This document shows positions 30,160 through 38,745 of a stretch of DNA of 64,000 nt, piece after piece; the stretch's first letter is position 1; each line of letters starts with the position of its first letter. The DNA comes from Nitrobacter sp039808345 (GTDB lineage: Bacteria; Pseudomonadota; Alphaproteobacteria; Rhizobiales; Xanthobacteraceae): positions 2,542,001 through 2,606,000 of the forward strand of contig NZ_CP181167.1 in assembly GCF_047824785.1 (NCBI RefSeq), written 5' to 3'. The position numbers and the translations under genes were made by a program. The notes beneath the pieces were generated by a model that was not told where the DNA came from, did not search any database, and saw only the letters and a program-made list of their open reading frames with translations.

Positions 30160-30378
30160 ACGGCCCCGTATTACTTCGAAACAAGGACCGGATACTTGGG
30201 GTGCATGGTTATTGGATCATGAAAATCGACGCCGAACGCGCAATGATGCGGATGCGGCGAACCCAAGATTACCGCCAATAAACACCACCGCCCGAAAAGA
30301 CGGCCGCGCATTGCCCCCGGGCGCGGCCCATGTTACGCGGGGCTCTCTCAAGCTCCGCTGAAACTTCCGGAAACGTTC

Positions 30379-31080
30379 ATGTCCCAGACTTTTGCGCCGC
30401 GTCCTCTTGTCATCGCACCGTCGATCCTGGCCTCGGACTTCTCGAAGCTTGGCGAGGAGGTTCGCGCCGTCGATCAGGGGGGGGCCGAGTGGATCCACCT
30501 CGACGTGATGGACGGCCATTTCGTGCCGAACATCTCCTACGGTCCCGATGTCATCAAGGCGATGCGTCCGCACACCAAGAAAATCTTCGATGCCCATCTG
30601 ATGATCTCGCCGTGCGATCCGTACCTTGAGGCTTTCGCCAAGGCCGGTTGCGACCACATCACGGTTCACGTCGAAGCGGGACCGCACCTGCATCGCTCGC
30701 TGCAGGCCATTCGCAACCTCGGCAAGAAGGCGGGAGTCACGCTCAATCCCGGAACGCCGTTGTCCACCGTCGAATACGTGCTCGACATGGTCGACCTGGT
30801 GCTGGTGATGTCGGTCAATCCCGGTTTCGGAGGCCAGAAGTTCATCTCCTCCGCGGTCGACAAGATTCGGGATTTGCGCGCGATGATCGCAGGACGGCCG
30901 ATCGACATCGAGGTCGACGGCGGGGTCGGACCCGACGTTGCGGGTGATCTGGCCGCCGCCGGCGCCAATGCCTTCGTGGCGGGCTCCGCGGTGTTCAAGG
31001 GCGGCACGATGGAATCCTACAAGGCCAACATGGACGCGATCCGCAATGCCGCCGCCGCCGCGCGCGGCGAACTGGTCTGA
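30379..31080 (+). CDS. rpe: Ribulose-phosphate 3-epimerase
   Basis: A 233-residue TIM-barrel enzyme interconverting ribulose-5-phosphate and xylulose-5-phosphate in the pentose phosphate and Calvin cycles. Motifs: IAPSILASDFSKLGEEV, WIHLDVMDGHFVPNISYGPDVI (metal-binding His and catalytic Asp), LVLVMSVNPGFGGQKFI and IEVDGGVGPD (second Asp). Length is normal. No Calvin-cycle neighbours are in the window. Confidence 0.95.
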   Translation: MSQTFAPRPLVIAPSILASDFSKLGEEVRAVDQGGAEWIHLDVMDGHFVPNISYGPDVIKAMRPHTKKIFDAHLMISPCDPYLEAFAKAGCDHITVHVEAGPHLHRSLQAIRNLGKKAGVTLNPGTPLSTVEYVLDMVDLVLVMSVNPGFGGQKFISSAVDKIRDLRAMIAGRPIDIEVDGGVGPDVAGDLAAAGANAFVAGSAVFKGGTMESYKANMDAIRNAAAAARGELV

Positions 31081-31123
31081 CGCAGACGCGGGCGCCGGCT
31101 GCTTACAGTTCCGTCAGGCCGCA

Positions 31124-31172
31124 GGCGTTTTCTTCACGCGAACCGGTGTCCACTTCGCTCGAAAACGCTCTT
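31124..31172. repeat. Interspersed repeat, truncated type A copy 3
   Basis: Only the right half of a type A element: GGCGTTTTCTTCACGCG, AACCGGTGTCC, ACTTCGCTCGAAAACGCTCTT. It lies between rpe and the cobalamin riboswitch. The TCAGAAGC hairpin half is missing. Confidence 0.7.
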
Positions 31173-31267
31173 GTTGCTCCTGCTGCGGATATGCAACGCC
31201 ACGGGGAAAAGCCGGAACCCGATCGCCCCGTCGATTGACATCGACTTTGTTCCCCCCCAAACAGATC

Positions 31268-31470
31268 AGCGACGGTTCTCCCTCGGGAGATCAAAAGGGA
31301 ACGTGGTGCGGGATCATCCTAACGCCGGGATCATTCCAACGCCATGGCTGCCCCCGCAACTGTAAGCGGTGAATCTGCGTCACACGCCACTGGGACATCT
31401 CGGCCCCCGGGAAGGCGACGTCAGGTAACGACCCGCGAGCCAGGAGACCTGCCGTCAACCCGTGGTCACA
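31268..31470 (+). promoter_or_regulatory. Cobalamin riboswitch upstream of the BtuB-like receptor
   Basis: Core elements appear in the canonical order: GGTTCTCC..GGGAGATCAAAAGGGAA (31274-31301), GGTGCGGG (31305-31312), GGCTGCCCCCGCAACTGTAAGCGG (about 31346-31369), GCCACTGG (31386-31393), then the B12 box AGCCAGGAGACCTGCC (31438-31453). It would bind adenosylcobalamin or a related cobalamin and lower expression of the downstream outer-membrane receptor when B12 is plentiful. Confidence 0.92.
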
Positions 31471-31533
31471 CGCGAAGATGTCGGTCGGGGACTACAGACA
31501 TCCGCTTCATCGGCGCCGGCACAGGCTCCCGTG

Positions 31534-31578
31534 AAACCTCGTTCGCTGTGACGTGCCACTGACGTCCAGCCGAGGTTT
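31534..31578 (+). promoter_or_regulatory. Anti-Shine-Dalgarno hairpin (riboswitch expression platform candidate)
   Basis: AAACCTCG (31534-31541) is perfectly complementary to CGAGGTTT (31571-31578), which contains the GAGG ribosome-binding site 6 bases before the btuB ATG. A 5-bp inner stem (GACGT 31550-31554 / ACGTC 31562-31566) can form in the loop. Formation of the helix would block translation initiation. Confidence 0.55.
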
Positions 31579-31581
31579 GTC

Positions 31582-33660
31582 ATGTCCGCCTCCTTCGTGC
31601 CCGGGGCTTATCGCAGAAGCCTGCTTGCCTCCGCCCTCCTCGCCTCGCTGGGATCGATCGGCCTGAATACGCCGTCGGCCGCGCAGCAATCCGCCTCTCC
31701 CAACCTGCTGCCTCCGATCCGGATCGCGCCGCCCCCGGATCGAGCGACAGCGCCCGCGCACCGCGCGACTTCACGATCACGCCGCGTCGCCCGCCCCGCT
31801 GCCCGGCCAACTCCCGTCGCTGATACTCATGTTCCGGGCACGATGGGTTCGAGCGTGGTCAGCCCCACGGGAGTGGTGACGCCCGCGGGCCAATTGGCCA
31901 GTTCCATCACCGTCGTCACCGAGCAGGATATTCAGACCCAGCAACACCGCAGCGTACCGGATATTCTCAGGACCGCTCCCGGCCTGAACGTGTTGCAGGC
32001 CGGCGGACCGGGCGCCCAGACCTCGATCTTCATGCGAGGCACCAACGCCAACCACACCAAGGTGATCCTCGACGGAATCGACATCGGCGATCCCGCCAAC
32101 TCCAACGGCGCGTTCGACTATGCGCATCTTCTCACGGCGGACATCCAGCAGATGGAAATCCTCCGGGGTCCGCAGAGCGGACTTTACGGCTCCGACGCGA
32201 TCGGCGGCGTCATCTCCATCATCACGAAAAAGGGCGAAGGTCCGCCGCGAGTCACCGGCTCGCTCGAGTCGGGCTCGTTCAAGACGTTCAACCAGACGCT
32301 CGGAGTGAGCGGCGCCGAACGGAACGTCAACTACGCGGTCAACGTCGCCCATCTCCATGCCGGAGACGTTCCGGTCACGCCGCCGGAGCTTCTCCCGCCC
32401 GGGCGGCAGGCGATCGGGAACAACTATGACAACATGACCTATTCGACCAAACTCGGCGTCGATCTCAATGAGTACCTGACCGTCAATTCGGTGGTCCGCT
32501 ATACCGACTCGACGCTGTTGTTCACGGGCGACGGCGGATTTCCAAGCGCTCCCAACGCCAGCCAGAGCACGCACGCCGTCCAGCAACTCTTCAACCGCCA
32601 GGAGGCCGTATGGTCGCTGTTCGACAGGCGCGTCCAGAGCTTCTTCGGTCTCAATTTCACGAACAGCAGAGCCTACGACATAGGCCCCGGAGATGCGGCT
32701 GGAGCGATCACCACGGGCGAGCGCCTCAAGTTCGACTGGCGCACCGTGGCCGAGATTACGCGCGACAACCACCTGATCGTCGGCGCCGAGCATCAGACCG
32801 ATCGCATGGATACAGCCGATTTTGCCGCCAGGAACGGCAACAAGGCCGGTTTCGTCCAGTTGCAATCGGCTTTCGCGGACCGCTTTTTCCTCGTGGCCAA
32901 CGTCCGTCAGGATTCCAACGACCTGTTCGGCGGCCGCATGACCTACCGAATCGCGCCGGCGGTCATTGTCCCCGTCACGGAAACCAAGCTGAAAGCGAGC
33001 TATGGCACGGGATTCAAGGCGCCCTCGCTGAGCCAGTTGTTCCGGGATTATCCGACCTTCAATTTCTTCGCCAATCCCAACCTGCAACGGGAAGACAGCC
33101 GTGGCTACGACGCCGGTTTCGAGCAGCCTTTGTTCAACGATCGCGTGCGGTTCGGCTCGACCTACTTCCGAAACGATATCACCAACCTGATCGACTACAA
33201 TGCCACGTTCACATCGCTAGTGAACGTGAACGCCGCGACCACCGAAGGCACCGAGACTTTCGTTGCGGCACAGATCACCGAACGTTTCGGAATCCGCGCG
33301 GATTACACCTTCATCCGTGCCGTCAATGCCGCCACCGGCATGCAGCTTCTGCGCCGGCCCAAGGAAAAGTGGAGCGCGACCGCGACCTGGCTTCCGCTCG
33401 ATGCGTTGACGTTGTCGGCGACCCTGGTCCGCGTCAACGACTGGCTCGACGTCACCCGCGACGGGATGGCATCCGGAATCACCGCGCCCGGCTATACGCT
33501 GGTGAATTTGCGCGGCGACTACGCACTCAATGATCAGATCAAGGTATTCGGGCGGATCGATAACCTCCTGGACTTCCGCTACCAGAATCCGACCGGATTC
33601 CTCGCGCCGGGTCTCGCGGTTTTCGGCGGCATCCGGGTGGCCAGTTACGGGGTGCGATAG
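31582..33660 (+). CDS. btuB: TonB-dependent vitamin B12 receptor (BtuB-like)
   Basis: A 692-residue outer-membrane receptor. Signal peptide about residues 1-35, then a Pro/Arg-rich linker. The plug domain begins near ITVVTEQDIQTQQHRSVPDILRTAPGLNV and includes TSIFMRGTNANHTKVILDGIDI and GPQSGLYGSDAIGGVISIITKKG, all typical of BtuB. The C-terminal barrel closes with FGRIDNLLDFRYQNPTGFLAPGLAVFGGIRVAS. The cobalamin riboswitch upstream supports corrinoid uptake. GAGG precedes the ATG. Confidence 0.92.
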   Translation: MSASFVPGAYRRSLLASALLASLGSIGLNTPSAAQQSASPNLLPPIRIAPPPDRATAPAHRATSRSRRVARPAARPTPVADTHVPGTMGSSVVSPTGVVTPAGQLASSITVVTEQDIQTQQHRSVPDILRTAPGLNVLQAGGPGAQTSIFMRGTNANHTKVILDGIDIGDPANSNGAFDYAHLLTADIQQMEILRGPQSGLYGSDAIGGVISIITKKGEGPPRVTGSLESGSFKTFNQTLGVSGAERNVNYAVNVAHLHAGDVPVTPPELLPPGRQAIGNNYDNMTYSTKLGVDLNEYLTVNSVVRYTDSTLLFTGDGGFPSAPNASQSTHAVQQLFNRQEAVWSLFDRRVQSFFGLNFTNSRAYDIGPGDAAGAITTGERLKFDWRTVAEITRDNHLIVGAEHQTDRMDTADFAARNGNKAGFVQLQSAFADRFFLVANVRQDSNDLFGGRMTYRIAPAVIVPVTETKLKASYGTGFKAPSLSQLFRDYPTFNFFANPNLQREDSRGYDAGFEQPLFNDRVRFGSTYFRNDITNLIDYNATFTSLVNVNAATTEGTETFVAAQITERFGIRADYTFIRAVNAATGMQLLRRPKEKWSATATWLPLDALTLSATLVRVNDWLDVTRDGMASGITAPGYTLVNLRGDYALNDQIKVFGRIDNLLDFRYQNPTGFLAPGLAVFGGIRVASYGVR

Positions 33661-33676
33661 TTTTCGATGGCTATTA

Positions 33677-33723
33677 TAGCGTTTTCGAGCGAAGTGGAAT
33701 CCGGTTCGCGTGAAAACGCTCTA
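33677..33723. repeat. Interspersed repeat, short inverted copy 4
   Basis: TAGCGTTTTCGAGCGAAGTGGAATCCGGTTCGCGTGAAAACGCTCTA pattern, a truncated type A copy in reverse. Its terminal CTA is, on the minus strand, the TAG stop codon of the peptidoglycan-binding gene. Confidence 0.75.
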
Positions 33724-34314
33724 ATCGATCGGCCGCCCGGTCAGGGCAGCAAGCTCGCGTATGAGGCGATCCGACATCTGGCCGGTCACAGGCATCCGGC
33801 GCGCCTGCTCGAATTTCCGGATCGCGGCCTGGGTTTCGGTCCCGACCGTTCCTGTCGGCTTCATTTGACCATAGCCGTATTCCGTCAACGCCCGCTGCAC
33901 GGCGGCGATGCGGCGATTTGCATTGATGATGTCAGCAACGGGATCGGTATGCGGCCCAGCCTGCTTGACGGGATTGGCGGACGCATCCGCCGCGCTCGCG
34001 CGAGATTCCCCCCGTCCCGCTTCATCCGCCTCGACCGGTCGAGGCCGCGGCAACGGATTGCCCTGCTGAACCGGAGAAATCGCGACGGCCGATCCGAACA
34101 TCGGCGACGGATGATGGCCGGCCTGCATGAACATGGCGTTGGCGATGATCGCGCCGGCGGCGGCAAAAGCCAGCCCCCCCGCGACCATGTCTTTCGGGCT
34201 GTGCGTGAGAATGCGCATCGCCAGACCACGCTCCTCGTCAGCCTCGCTGTTTCTGGTTGCCACGCTGCGGCGGCGCGGCCGCCTCCCATCTTCTCCAACA
34301 ACTTTTCTAGGCAC
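33721..34314 (-). CDS. Peptidoglycan-binding-domain membrane protein
   Basis: A 197-residue protein with an Arg-rich cytoplasmic start, one transmembrane span at about residues 43-62 (DMVAGGLAFAAAGAIIANAMFM), a Pro-rich linker, and a PG_binding_1-like domain at about 130-195 (IAAVQRALTEYGYGQMKPTGTVGTETQAAIRKFEQ ... TGQMSDRLIRELAALTG). It would anchor to the cell wall from the inner membrane. It overlaps the upstream kinase gene by 8 bases and its stop codon is inside a repeat element. Confidence 0.82.
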   Translation of the reverse strand: MPRKVVGEDGRRPRRRSVATRNSEADEERGLAMRILTHSPKDMVAGGLAFAAAGAIIANAMFMQAGHHPSPMFGSAVAISPVQQGNPLPRPRPVEADEAGRGESRASAADASANPVKQAGPHTDPVADIINANRRIAAVQRALTEYGYGQMKPTGTVGTETQAAIRKFEQARRMPVTGQMSDRLIRELAALTGRPID

Positions 34315-36133
34315 TCTTCCTCACCCGATAACCCTGGTCCTGCTTGCCGGAGCGCGAGGCCGGCGTCAGCGTCGCGATGTTATTCGACAGCGGTTCGGCA
34401 ACGGCCACAAGTGTCAGCGGCAACATGACGGTGACAGTGGTGCCCTCCTCCACCTTGCTCTGCACGTCGATCTCGCCCCGGTGCAACGCAACGAGACTCT
34501 TGACGATCGACAGTCCGAGTCCGGTCCCTTCATGGCGGCGCTGATAGGTTTTTCCGGCCTGGAAGAAAGGGTCTCCGATCCGCTTGAGATCTTCCTGCGC
34601 GATGCCGACGCCGTTGTCCACCACCCGCAGCACCATGCGCGCTCCCTCGACGCGCGCGGAGATCGTGACACGGCCGCCCCGCTCGGTGAACTTGATCGCG
34701 TTCGACACCAGGTTCAGAATGATCTGCCGGAACGCGCGCGGATCGCCGACCATCTGCGGCAGGTTCTCCGGAACGCGCGTGACCAGTTCGATGCCGTTGT
34801 CGCGCGCCTTGAGCGCGAGCAGATTGCTGCCGCTGAGCAGCACCTCGCGCGGCGCGAACGGCTCGGGCAAGATCTCGAAACTTCCGGATTCCATTTTCGA
34901 CATGTCGAGAATGCTGTTGACCACCGATAACAGATGCTGGCCGGAATCGTTGATGAGCTGGGCATACTCCTTGCGGCGCGTGGCATCGAGCGGCAGGGTC
35001 GCCTCCTGAACGATCATCTCCGAGAATCCGATGATCGCATTGAGCGGCGTTCGCAGTTCGTGGCTCATGGTCGCGAGGAACCGCGTCTTGGCGGCGTCAG
35101 CGCGCTCGGCCGCGGTGCACGCCAGATCCAGCGCGTGCTCCTGCTGCTTCCGGTCGGTAACGTCCCGCATCACCGCGACCACTTCCGGCTCGGCCGGAGA
35201 GGACGTCTCAAGCGGCTGACAGCGCATCTCCACCCATATGAAATTCCCGGAAACGTGCGCCTCGAATTGTGTATCGGACGCGGCGTCGCGCCTGAGCCTG
35301 AATTCGACGCTCTGGGCGCCCTTGCCCAGCGCAACCGCCGCGAGCGTGGTGAGATAGGCCGGGCGATCCGCAACGTGAACCCGGTCGAACAGACCATGGC
35401 CCCGCAACTCCGACACCGGCACGCCGAGCAGAGATTCCGCGGCCGGCGAAATGAACTGCACCGCGCCATTGCGCCTGTGGCGCGAAATCACGTCGCACAT
35501 GTGGCGCGCCAGCAGGCGATAGCGATCTTCCTCGACGTTCAGCAGCGAGGCGCTGGTGCGCATCAAGGTCTCGCTGCCGAACGCGACGCCGGCAGCATAG
35601 ATCATCGCGGACGCAATGCCGAACGCCATGAAAACGTCATGCGCCGCCGCGCCGGCATCGGGCGGCAGAACATCAAGATAACTCATCGCGATCAACGCGA
35701 GCAGGCACGCCGCCGCAAGCATCGAGGCGAAAGCGACGACGCGGCGGGATGCGGACAGCGCCGCCTCCAGCGGAATCACGACGAGCCACACGGCAGCGAA
35801 GGATCCAACGCCGCCGGTCGGAATCGCGATCATCATGACGAGACCGCCGAGCGCGATCGACGACAGCATGTGCGCGCTCTCGTAGCGGCCGGTCCGCGAC
35901 AGAAAATAGGACAGCAGAATCGGCACGACGAGCCAGGCGAACGCCGTCACTTCCAGCGCCGACGGCGCACCGCGGACAGCCAGATATACCGGAAACGCCG
36001 CAAGCGCGGCCAGGCTCCCGAGCAGCCGTGGCGCCATGAAAGTTCGATGCCGCGCCCGCGTCAACGCGTCGTATCGCGCCGACGGATGCAGCAACGCGTC
36101 GAGACGGTCCTTGATGATGCTCAATGCGGTCAC
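34307..36133 (-). CDS. Membrane PAS sensor histidine kinase (DivJ/PleC-like)
   Basis: A 608-residue kinase. Residues about 30-195 contain six or so hydrophobic spans. A PAS domain follows (about 205-330), then HisKA with the phosphorylated His in FLATMSHELRTPLNAIIGFSEMI and an HATPase with NLVSNAIKFTERGG (N box), VVDNGVGI (G1) and GTGLGLSIVKSLVALH (G2). The layout resembles DivJ of Caulobacter, which controls the CtrA pathway through DivK, but this is inference. No response regulator is adjacent. Confidence 0.88.
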   Translation of the reverse strand: MTALSIIKDRLDALLHPSARYDALTRARHRTFMAPRLLGSLAALAAFPVYLAVRGAPSALEVTAFAWLVVPILLSYFLSRTGRYESAHMLSSIALGGLVMMIAIPTGGVGSFAAVWLVVIPLEAALSASRRVVAFASMLAAACLLALIAMSYLDVLPPDAGAAAHDVFMAFGIASAMIYAAGVAFGSETLMRTSASLLNVEEDRYRLLARHMCDVISRHRRNGAVQFISPAAESLLGVPVSELRGHGLFDRVHVADRPAYLTTLAAVALGKGAQSVEFRLRRDAASDTQFEAHVSGNFIWVEMRCQPLETSSPAEPEVVAVMRDVTDRKQQEHALDLACTAAERADAAKTRFLATMSHELRTPLNAIIGFSEMIVQEATLPLDATRRKEYAQLINDSGQHLLSVVNSILDMSKMESGSFEILPEPFAPREVLLSGSNLLALKARDNGIELVTRVPENLPQMVGDPRAFRQIILNLVSNAIKFTERGGRVTISARVEGARMVLRVVDNGVGIAQEDLKRIGDPFFQAGKTYQRRHEGTGLGLSIVKSLVALHRGEIDVQSKVEEGTTVTVMLPLTLVAVAEPLSNNIATLTPASRSGKQDQGYRVRKSA

Positions 36134-36546
36134 GTCGCCTGCGCTTCAGCTTACGTCGTATTCGACGTGCCGGAACGCCCCCATTTTGTGGGTCCAACGT
36201 GTCAGAGCGAACTTAAGCGAACGCTAAGGCGCACCTCACTTCGTCGCGAAACGGCACGCGCGGATGGCTCTTTGTCGCCTCGCAACGCCTTCTTCGGCGC
36301 GGATGGTGAACGCAAGGTTTCCGTCATCTCGTACCAACGATGTCGAGAACCGGCGACAGCGGGCGACGGCGCGAACACGCATCAAGCAAAAATTTACGCC
36401 GAATCGAATTCGAGCGCCGTTTACGGGATTTTGTTGGCCCGAGAGCGTCGCACAAACCCGGGATTCAGGACCATTTGATACGAAAGGGAACAGATTGCGA
36501 AATTCAACGCAACGCGACGAAGATCAAAGACGCATGGGGACGCGAC
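36134..36546. other. Intergenic region between the kinase and the DUF5330-like gene
   Basis: A 413-base divergent promoter region with no convincing gene. TTAA-N7-CTAA at 36213-36227, about 80 bases upstream of the kinase start, is one mismatch from the CtrA pattern TTAA-N7-TTAA. Nothing else stands out. Confidence 0.3.
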
Positions 36547-36963
36547 ATGTTTTTCCTGCTTCGCATGGCATTCTGGCTCGGGCTCGTGCTCGTGCTGCTG
36601 CCGAGGGATGAGGCGCCCGAGGCCAACAAAGCTCCCCGGATCGGAGCTTCCGAGGCTGTCTCGGCCGCCACGGCCGCCGTATCCGACATGACTCAATTCT
36701 GCACGCGGCAGCCCGCCGCCTGCGAAGTCGGCGGCCAGGCGGCGGCCGTCATCGGCCAGCGCGCGCAAGACGGCGCCAAAAAGCTCTACCGGATCATCAC
36801 CGACAAGCGCCCTCCCGACCATACCGGGTCGATTGACGCCGTCCCGGCGGCCGAAACGGCGGCTTCCGGCGATACGCAGCACGACACCCTGACGCCGGAG
36901 GATCTGCAGGCGGAATGGCGTCTCGCCCCTCCGAACGCCGTTCCGACGGAACAAATCCCGTAG
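36547..36963 (+). CDS. DUF5330-like membrane-anchored protein
   Basis: A 138-residue protein starting MFFLLRMAFWLGLVLVLLPRDE, a short N-terminal membrane anchor, followed by SEAVSAATAAVSDMTQFCTRQPAACEVGGQAAAVIGQRAQDGAKKLYRII. The paired cysteines (FCTRQPAAC) and this core are characteristic of the DUF5330 family of alphaproteobacteria. The frame is open upstream, but similarity and the hydrophobic start begin here. Function unknown. Confidence 0.75.
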   Translation: MFFLLRMAFWLGLVLVLLPRDEAPEANKAPRIGASEAVSAATAAVSDMTQFCTRQPAACEVGGQAAAVIGQRAQDGAKKLYRIITDKRPPDHTGSIDAVPAAETAASGDTQHDTLTPEDLQAEWRLAPPNAVPTEQIP

Positions 36964-37039
36964 ATCTCCGGGACCGTATCGATTTTATCTGTCTCTGGCC
37001 CTATATTGGCCCGGTGGGACACACCATACGCGAGCCGTG

Positions 37040-37468
37040 ATGACGATCGACGAGATCAGGGACAACTTTGAACTCCTGGAAGAGTGGGACGACCGCTACC
37101 GGTACGTCATCGAACTCGGGCGCACCCTCGAGCCGATGAGCGAGGCCGAGCACTCCGCGGCCAACAAGGTTCAGGGCTGCGCCAGTCAGGTCTGGCTGTC
37201 GCTCAAGGCCAGCCGGGGCACTGACAGCGCCCCGGTGCTGACCTATGTCGGCGACAGCGACGCGCATATCGTGCGAGGGCTGATCGCGATCCTGCTGACG
37301 CTTTATTCCGGCAGGAAACCACAGGACATTCTGGATACCGACGCCATCGCCGTCTTCGACGAACTCGGATTCCGCGAGCATCTCACGCCACAGCGTTCCA
37401 ACGGCCTGCGCGCCATGGTCGAGCGCATTCGCAGGGACGCGCGCGAAGCGCTGGCCGCGGCCGCCTGA
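37040..37468 (+). CDS. sufE: Cysteine desulfuration protein SufE
   Basis: A 142-residue SufE: IDEIRDNFELLEEWDDRYRYVIELGRTLEPM at the start, then NKVQGCASQVWLSLKA, which carries the acceptor cysteine (VQGCxSQVW). It takes persulfide from SufS for Fe-S cluster assembly. The suf operon is not nearby. A GTG one codon earlier is an alternative start. Confidence 0.93.
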   Translation: MTIDEIRDNFELLEEWDDRYRYVIELGRTLEPMSEAEHSAANKVQGCASQVWLSLKASRGTDSAPVLTYVGDSDAHIVRGLIAILLTLYSGRKPQDILDTDAIAVFDELGFREHLTPQRSNGLRAMVERIRRDAREALAAAA

Positions 37469-37494
37469 AACCGATCAGAACCGATTTCCGTTTC

Positions 37495-37522
37495 GCTTCC
37501 GCAATCATCCACAAGCGGAAGC
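37495..37522. terminator. Hairpin downstream of sufE
   Basis: GCTTCCGC (37495-37502) and GCGGAAGC (37515-37522) form an 8-bp stem with a 12-base loop, 26 bases after the sufE stop. No T tract follows, so it is a weak terminator candidate. Confidence 0.4.
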
Positions 37523-37575
37523 AAGAGGGAATGCGAGGCGCACACGCGACAAGCAGTCCCGCCTGTTCGAACCGC

Positions 37576-37745
37576 CTCTAAAGCATGTTTCTTTTGGACG
37601 AACTCAACAGCCCGTCATGCCCGGCCCTGTGCCGGGCATCCACGTCTTGGAATTTCAGCGAAGGAAGAAGTAAAGACGTGGATGGCCGGGACAAGCCCGG
37701 CCATGACGGAGCAGAGTGTTTCCGTCAAAATGCAAACCGCTCTAG
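37576..37745. repeat. Long structured repeat, type D copy 1
   Basis: Core 37612-37709 begins CCGTCATGCCCGGC..GCCGGGCATCCACGTCTT and ends in AAGACGTGGATGGCCGGGAC..CCATGACGG, so its two halves are inverted and each also holds a local hairpin. The whole would fold as a cruciform. Outer flanks reach CTCTAAAGC on the left and GCTCTAG on the right; the latter supplies the TAG stop of the DUF6456 gene (37742-37744). Confidence 0.78.
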
Positions 37746-38365
37746 CCACTCGTGAACCTTGCATCGCTCGCCAGCCAGGTCCGCACATGGGCGCTGGTTT
37801 GCCCGCGCGCCTGAATGCCGTAGTGTCTGGCGAGCCTGTCCAGCGCCAGTTGCAGGACCACTTTCGCCGATCGCGAGGGCCAGCCGCGCTCACGCTCGAC
37901 ATCCTCAAGCCCGCGAAGAAAGCAGCAGACATCCATCAGCAGGCCGGAAAATTCCGGCCCGCACGCCTCCATCGCCAGCCGCACCCGCTGCCGCGCCGCG
38001 ACGATCAGATCGGTCATCTCACAGGCGCCGGCTCCGGACCCGCGCGGGCGTCCTCCGGTCGGCGCAGACCAGTTCGAGGTCACCCGGGGCGTGAGATTCC
38101 CACGCGTAAAATCTGCGCGCAGTCTTTCGCCGGCCGCAAACTGTTCCCGGCTGATCATGGCGCGTCCGTCACGGCCCTTGCGGCGCGCCAGCCAGGCGAG
38201 AGGGCTTTCGCCGTCGTCGACCGTCACGGTCGCAACGCCCGCGTCGGTCATGATCTCGCGCTCGGCCAGCGCGAGATGCTGCGCGCGAAACCGGTCCACG
38301 ATCTCGGCCGGACGCCCCTTCAGGCGACGCGACGATTGCCGGCCGCCGCGATCAGATGCCGGCAT
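37742..38365 (-). CDS. DUF6456 domain protein
   Basis: A 207-residue protein from the ATG at 38365, which overlaps the end of the DnaA-IV-like gene by 14 bases. The C-terminal part (MTDLIVAARQRVRLAMEACGPEFSGLLMDVCCFLRGLEDVERERGWPSRSAKVVLQLALDRLARHYG) is the DUF6456 domain. The middle has SPLAWLARRKGRDGRAMISREQFAAGERLRADF. The domain has predicted helical, possibly DNA-binding character; function is unknown. The stop codon comes from a type D repeat. Confidence 0.8.
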   Translation of the reverse strand: MPASDRGGRQSSRRLKGRPAEIVDRFRAQHLALAEREIMTDAGVATVTVDDGESPLAWLARRKGRDGRAMISREQFAAGERLRADFTRGNLTPRVTSNWSAPTGGRPRGSGAGACEMTDLIVAARQRVRLAMEACGPEFSGLLMDVCCFLRGLEDVERERGWPSRSAKVVLQLALDRLARHYGIQARGQTSAHVRTWLASDARFTSG

Positions 38366-38735
38366 CGGACGCTCCGTCGCAGCGTTCGCCACAGACCGCG
38401 CACATCGCCTCGAGCGCCGCCAGCCGGCGATCGAGTCCGGCGTCGTCGCGACTGTCTTCGACGACGCGGCAAGCATGAGAGACCGTGGTGCGATCGCGAT
38501 CGAAGACACGGCCGATCGCCTCGAAACTCAACGCGAAACCGACATGCGCGAGATACATCGCGACCTGCCGGGCATATGCGGCGCGCGGCGCGCCACGGGT
38601 CGGCGCGATCACCGCCACGGCGTCGAGTTCAAACTCCTCGGCGACCAGTCGCGCGATAGCGTGACAGATTCGCGTTGCCGAGGTTGGCGAGCGTCGGATG
38701 GACGCGGGTGAAACGGATGGATGGATCTGAAGCAT
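38352..38735 (-). CDS. Stand-alone DnaA domain IV-like helix-turn-helix protein
   Basis: A 127-residue protein with only the DNA-binding part of DnaA: RQVAMYLAHVGFALSFEAIGRVFDRDRTTVSHACRVVED follows the replication-initiator domain IV pattern, with DRTTVSHA matching the DnaA-box recognition helix (D-H-T-T-V-x-H-A in DnaA). No AAA+ domain is present. It might compete with DnaA at DnaA boxes or act as a repressor. Translationally overlapped with DUF6456. Confidence 0.8.
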   Translation of the reverse strand: MLQIHPSVSPASIRRSPTSATRICHAIARLVAEEFELDAVAVIAPTRGAPRAAYARQVAMYLAHVGFALSFEAIGRVFDRDRTTVSHACRVVEDSRDDAGLDRRLAALEAMCAVCGERCDGASDAGI

Positions 38736-38745
38736 GGAGCGGCCT

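Noticed and set aside
34934..36478. 514-codon open frame opposite the sensor kinase
   Set aside because: Arg/His-rich shadow; the kinase on the other strand has all catalytic motifs.
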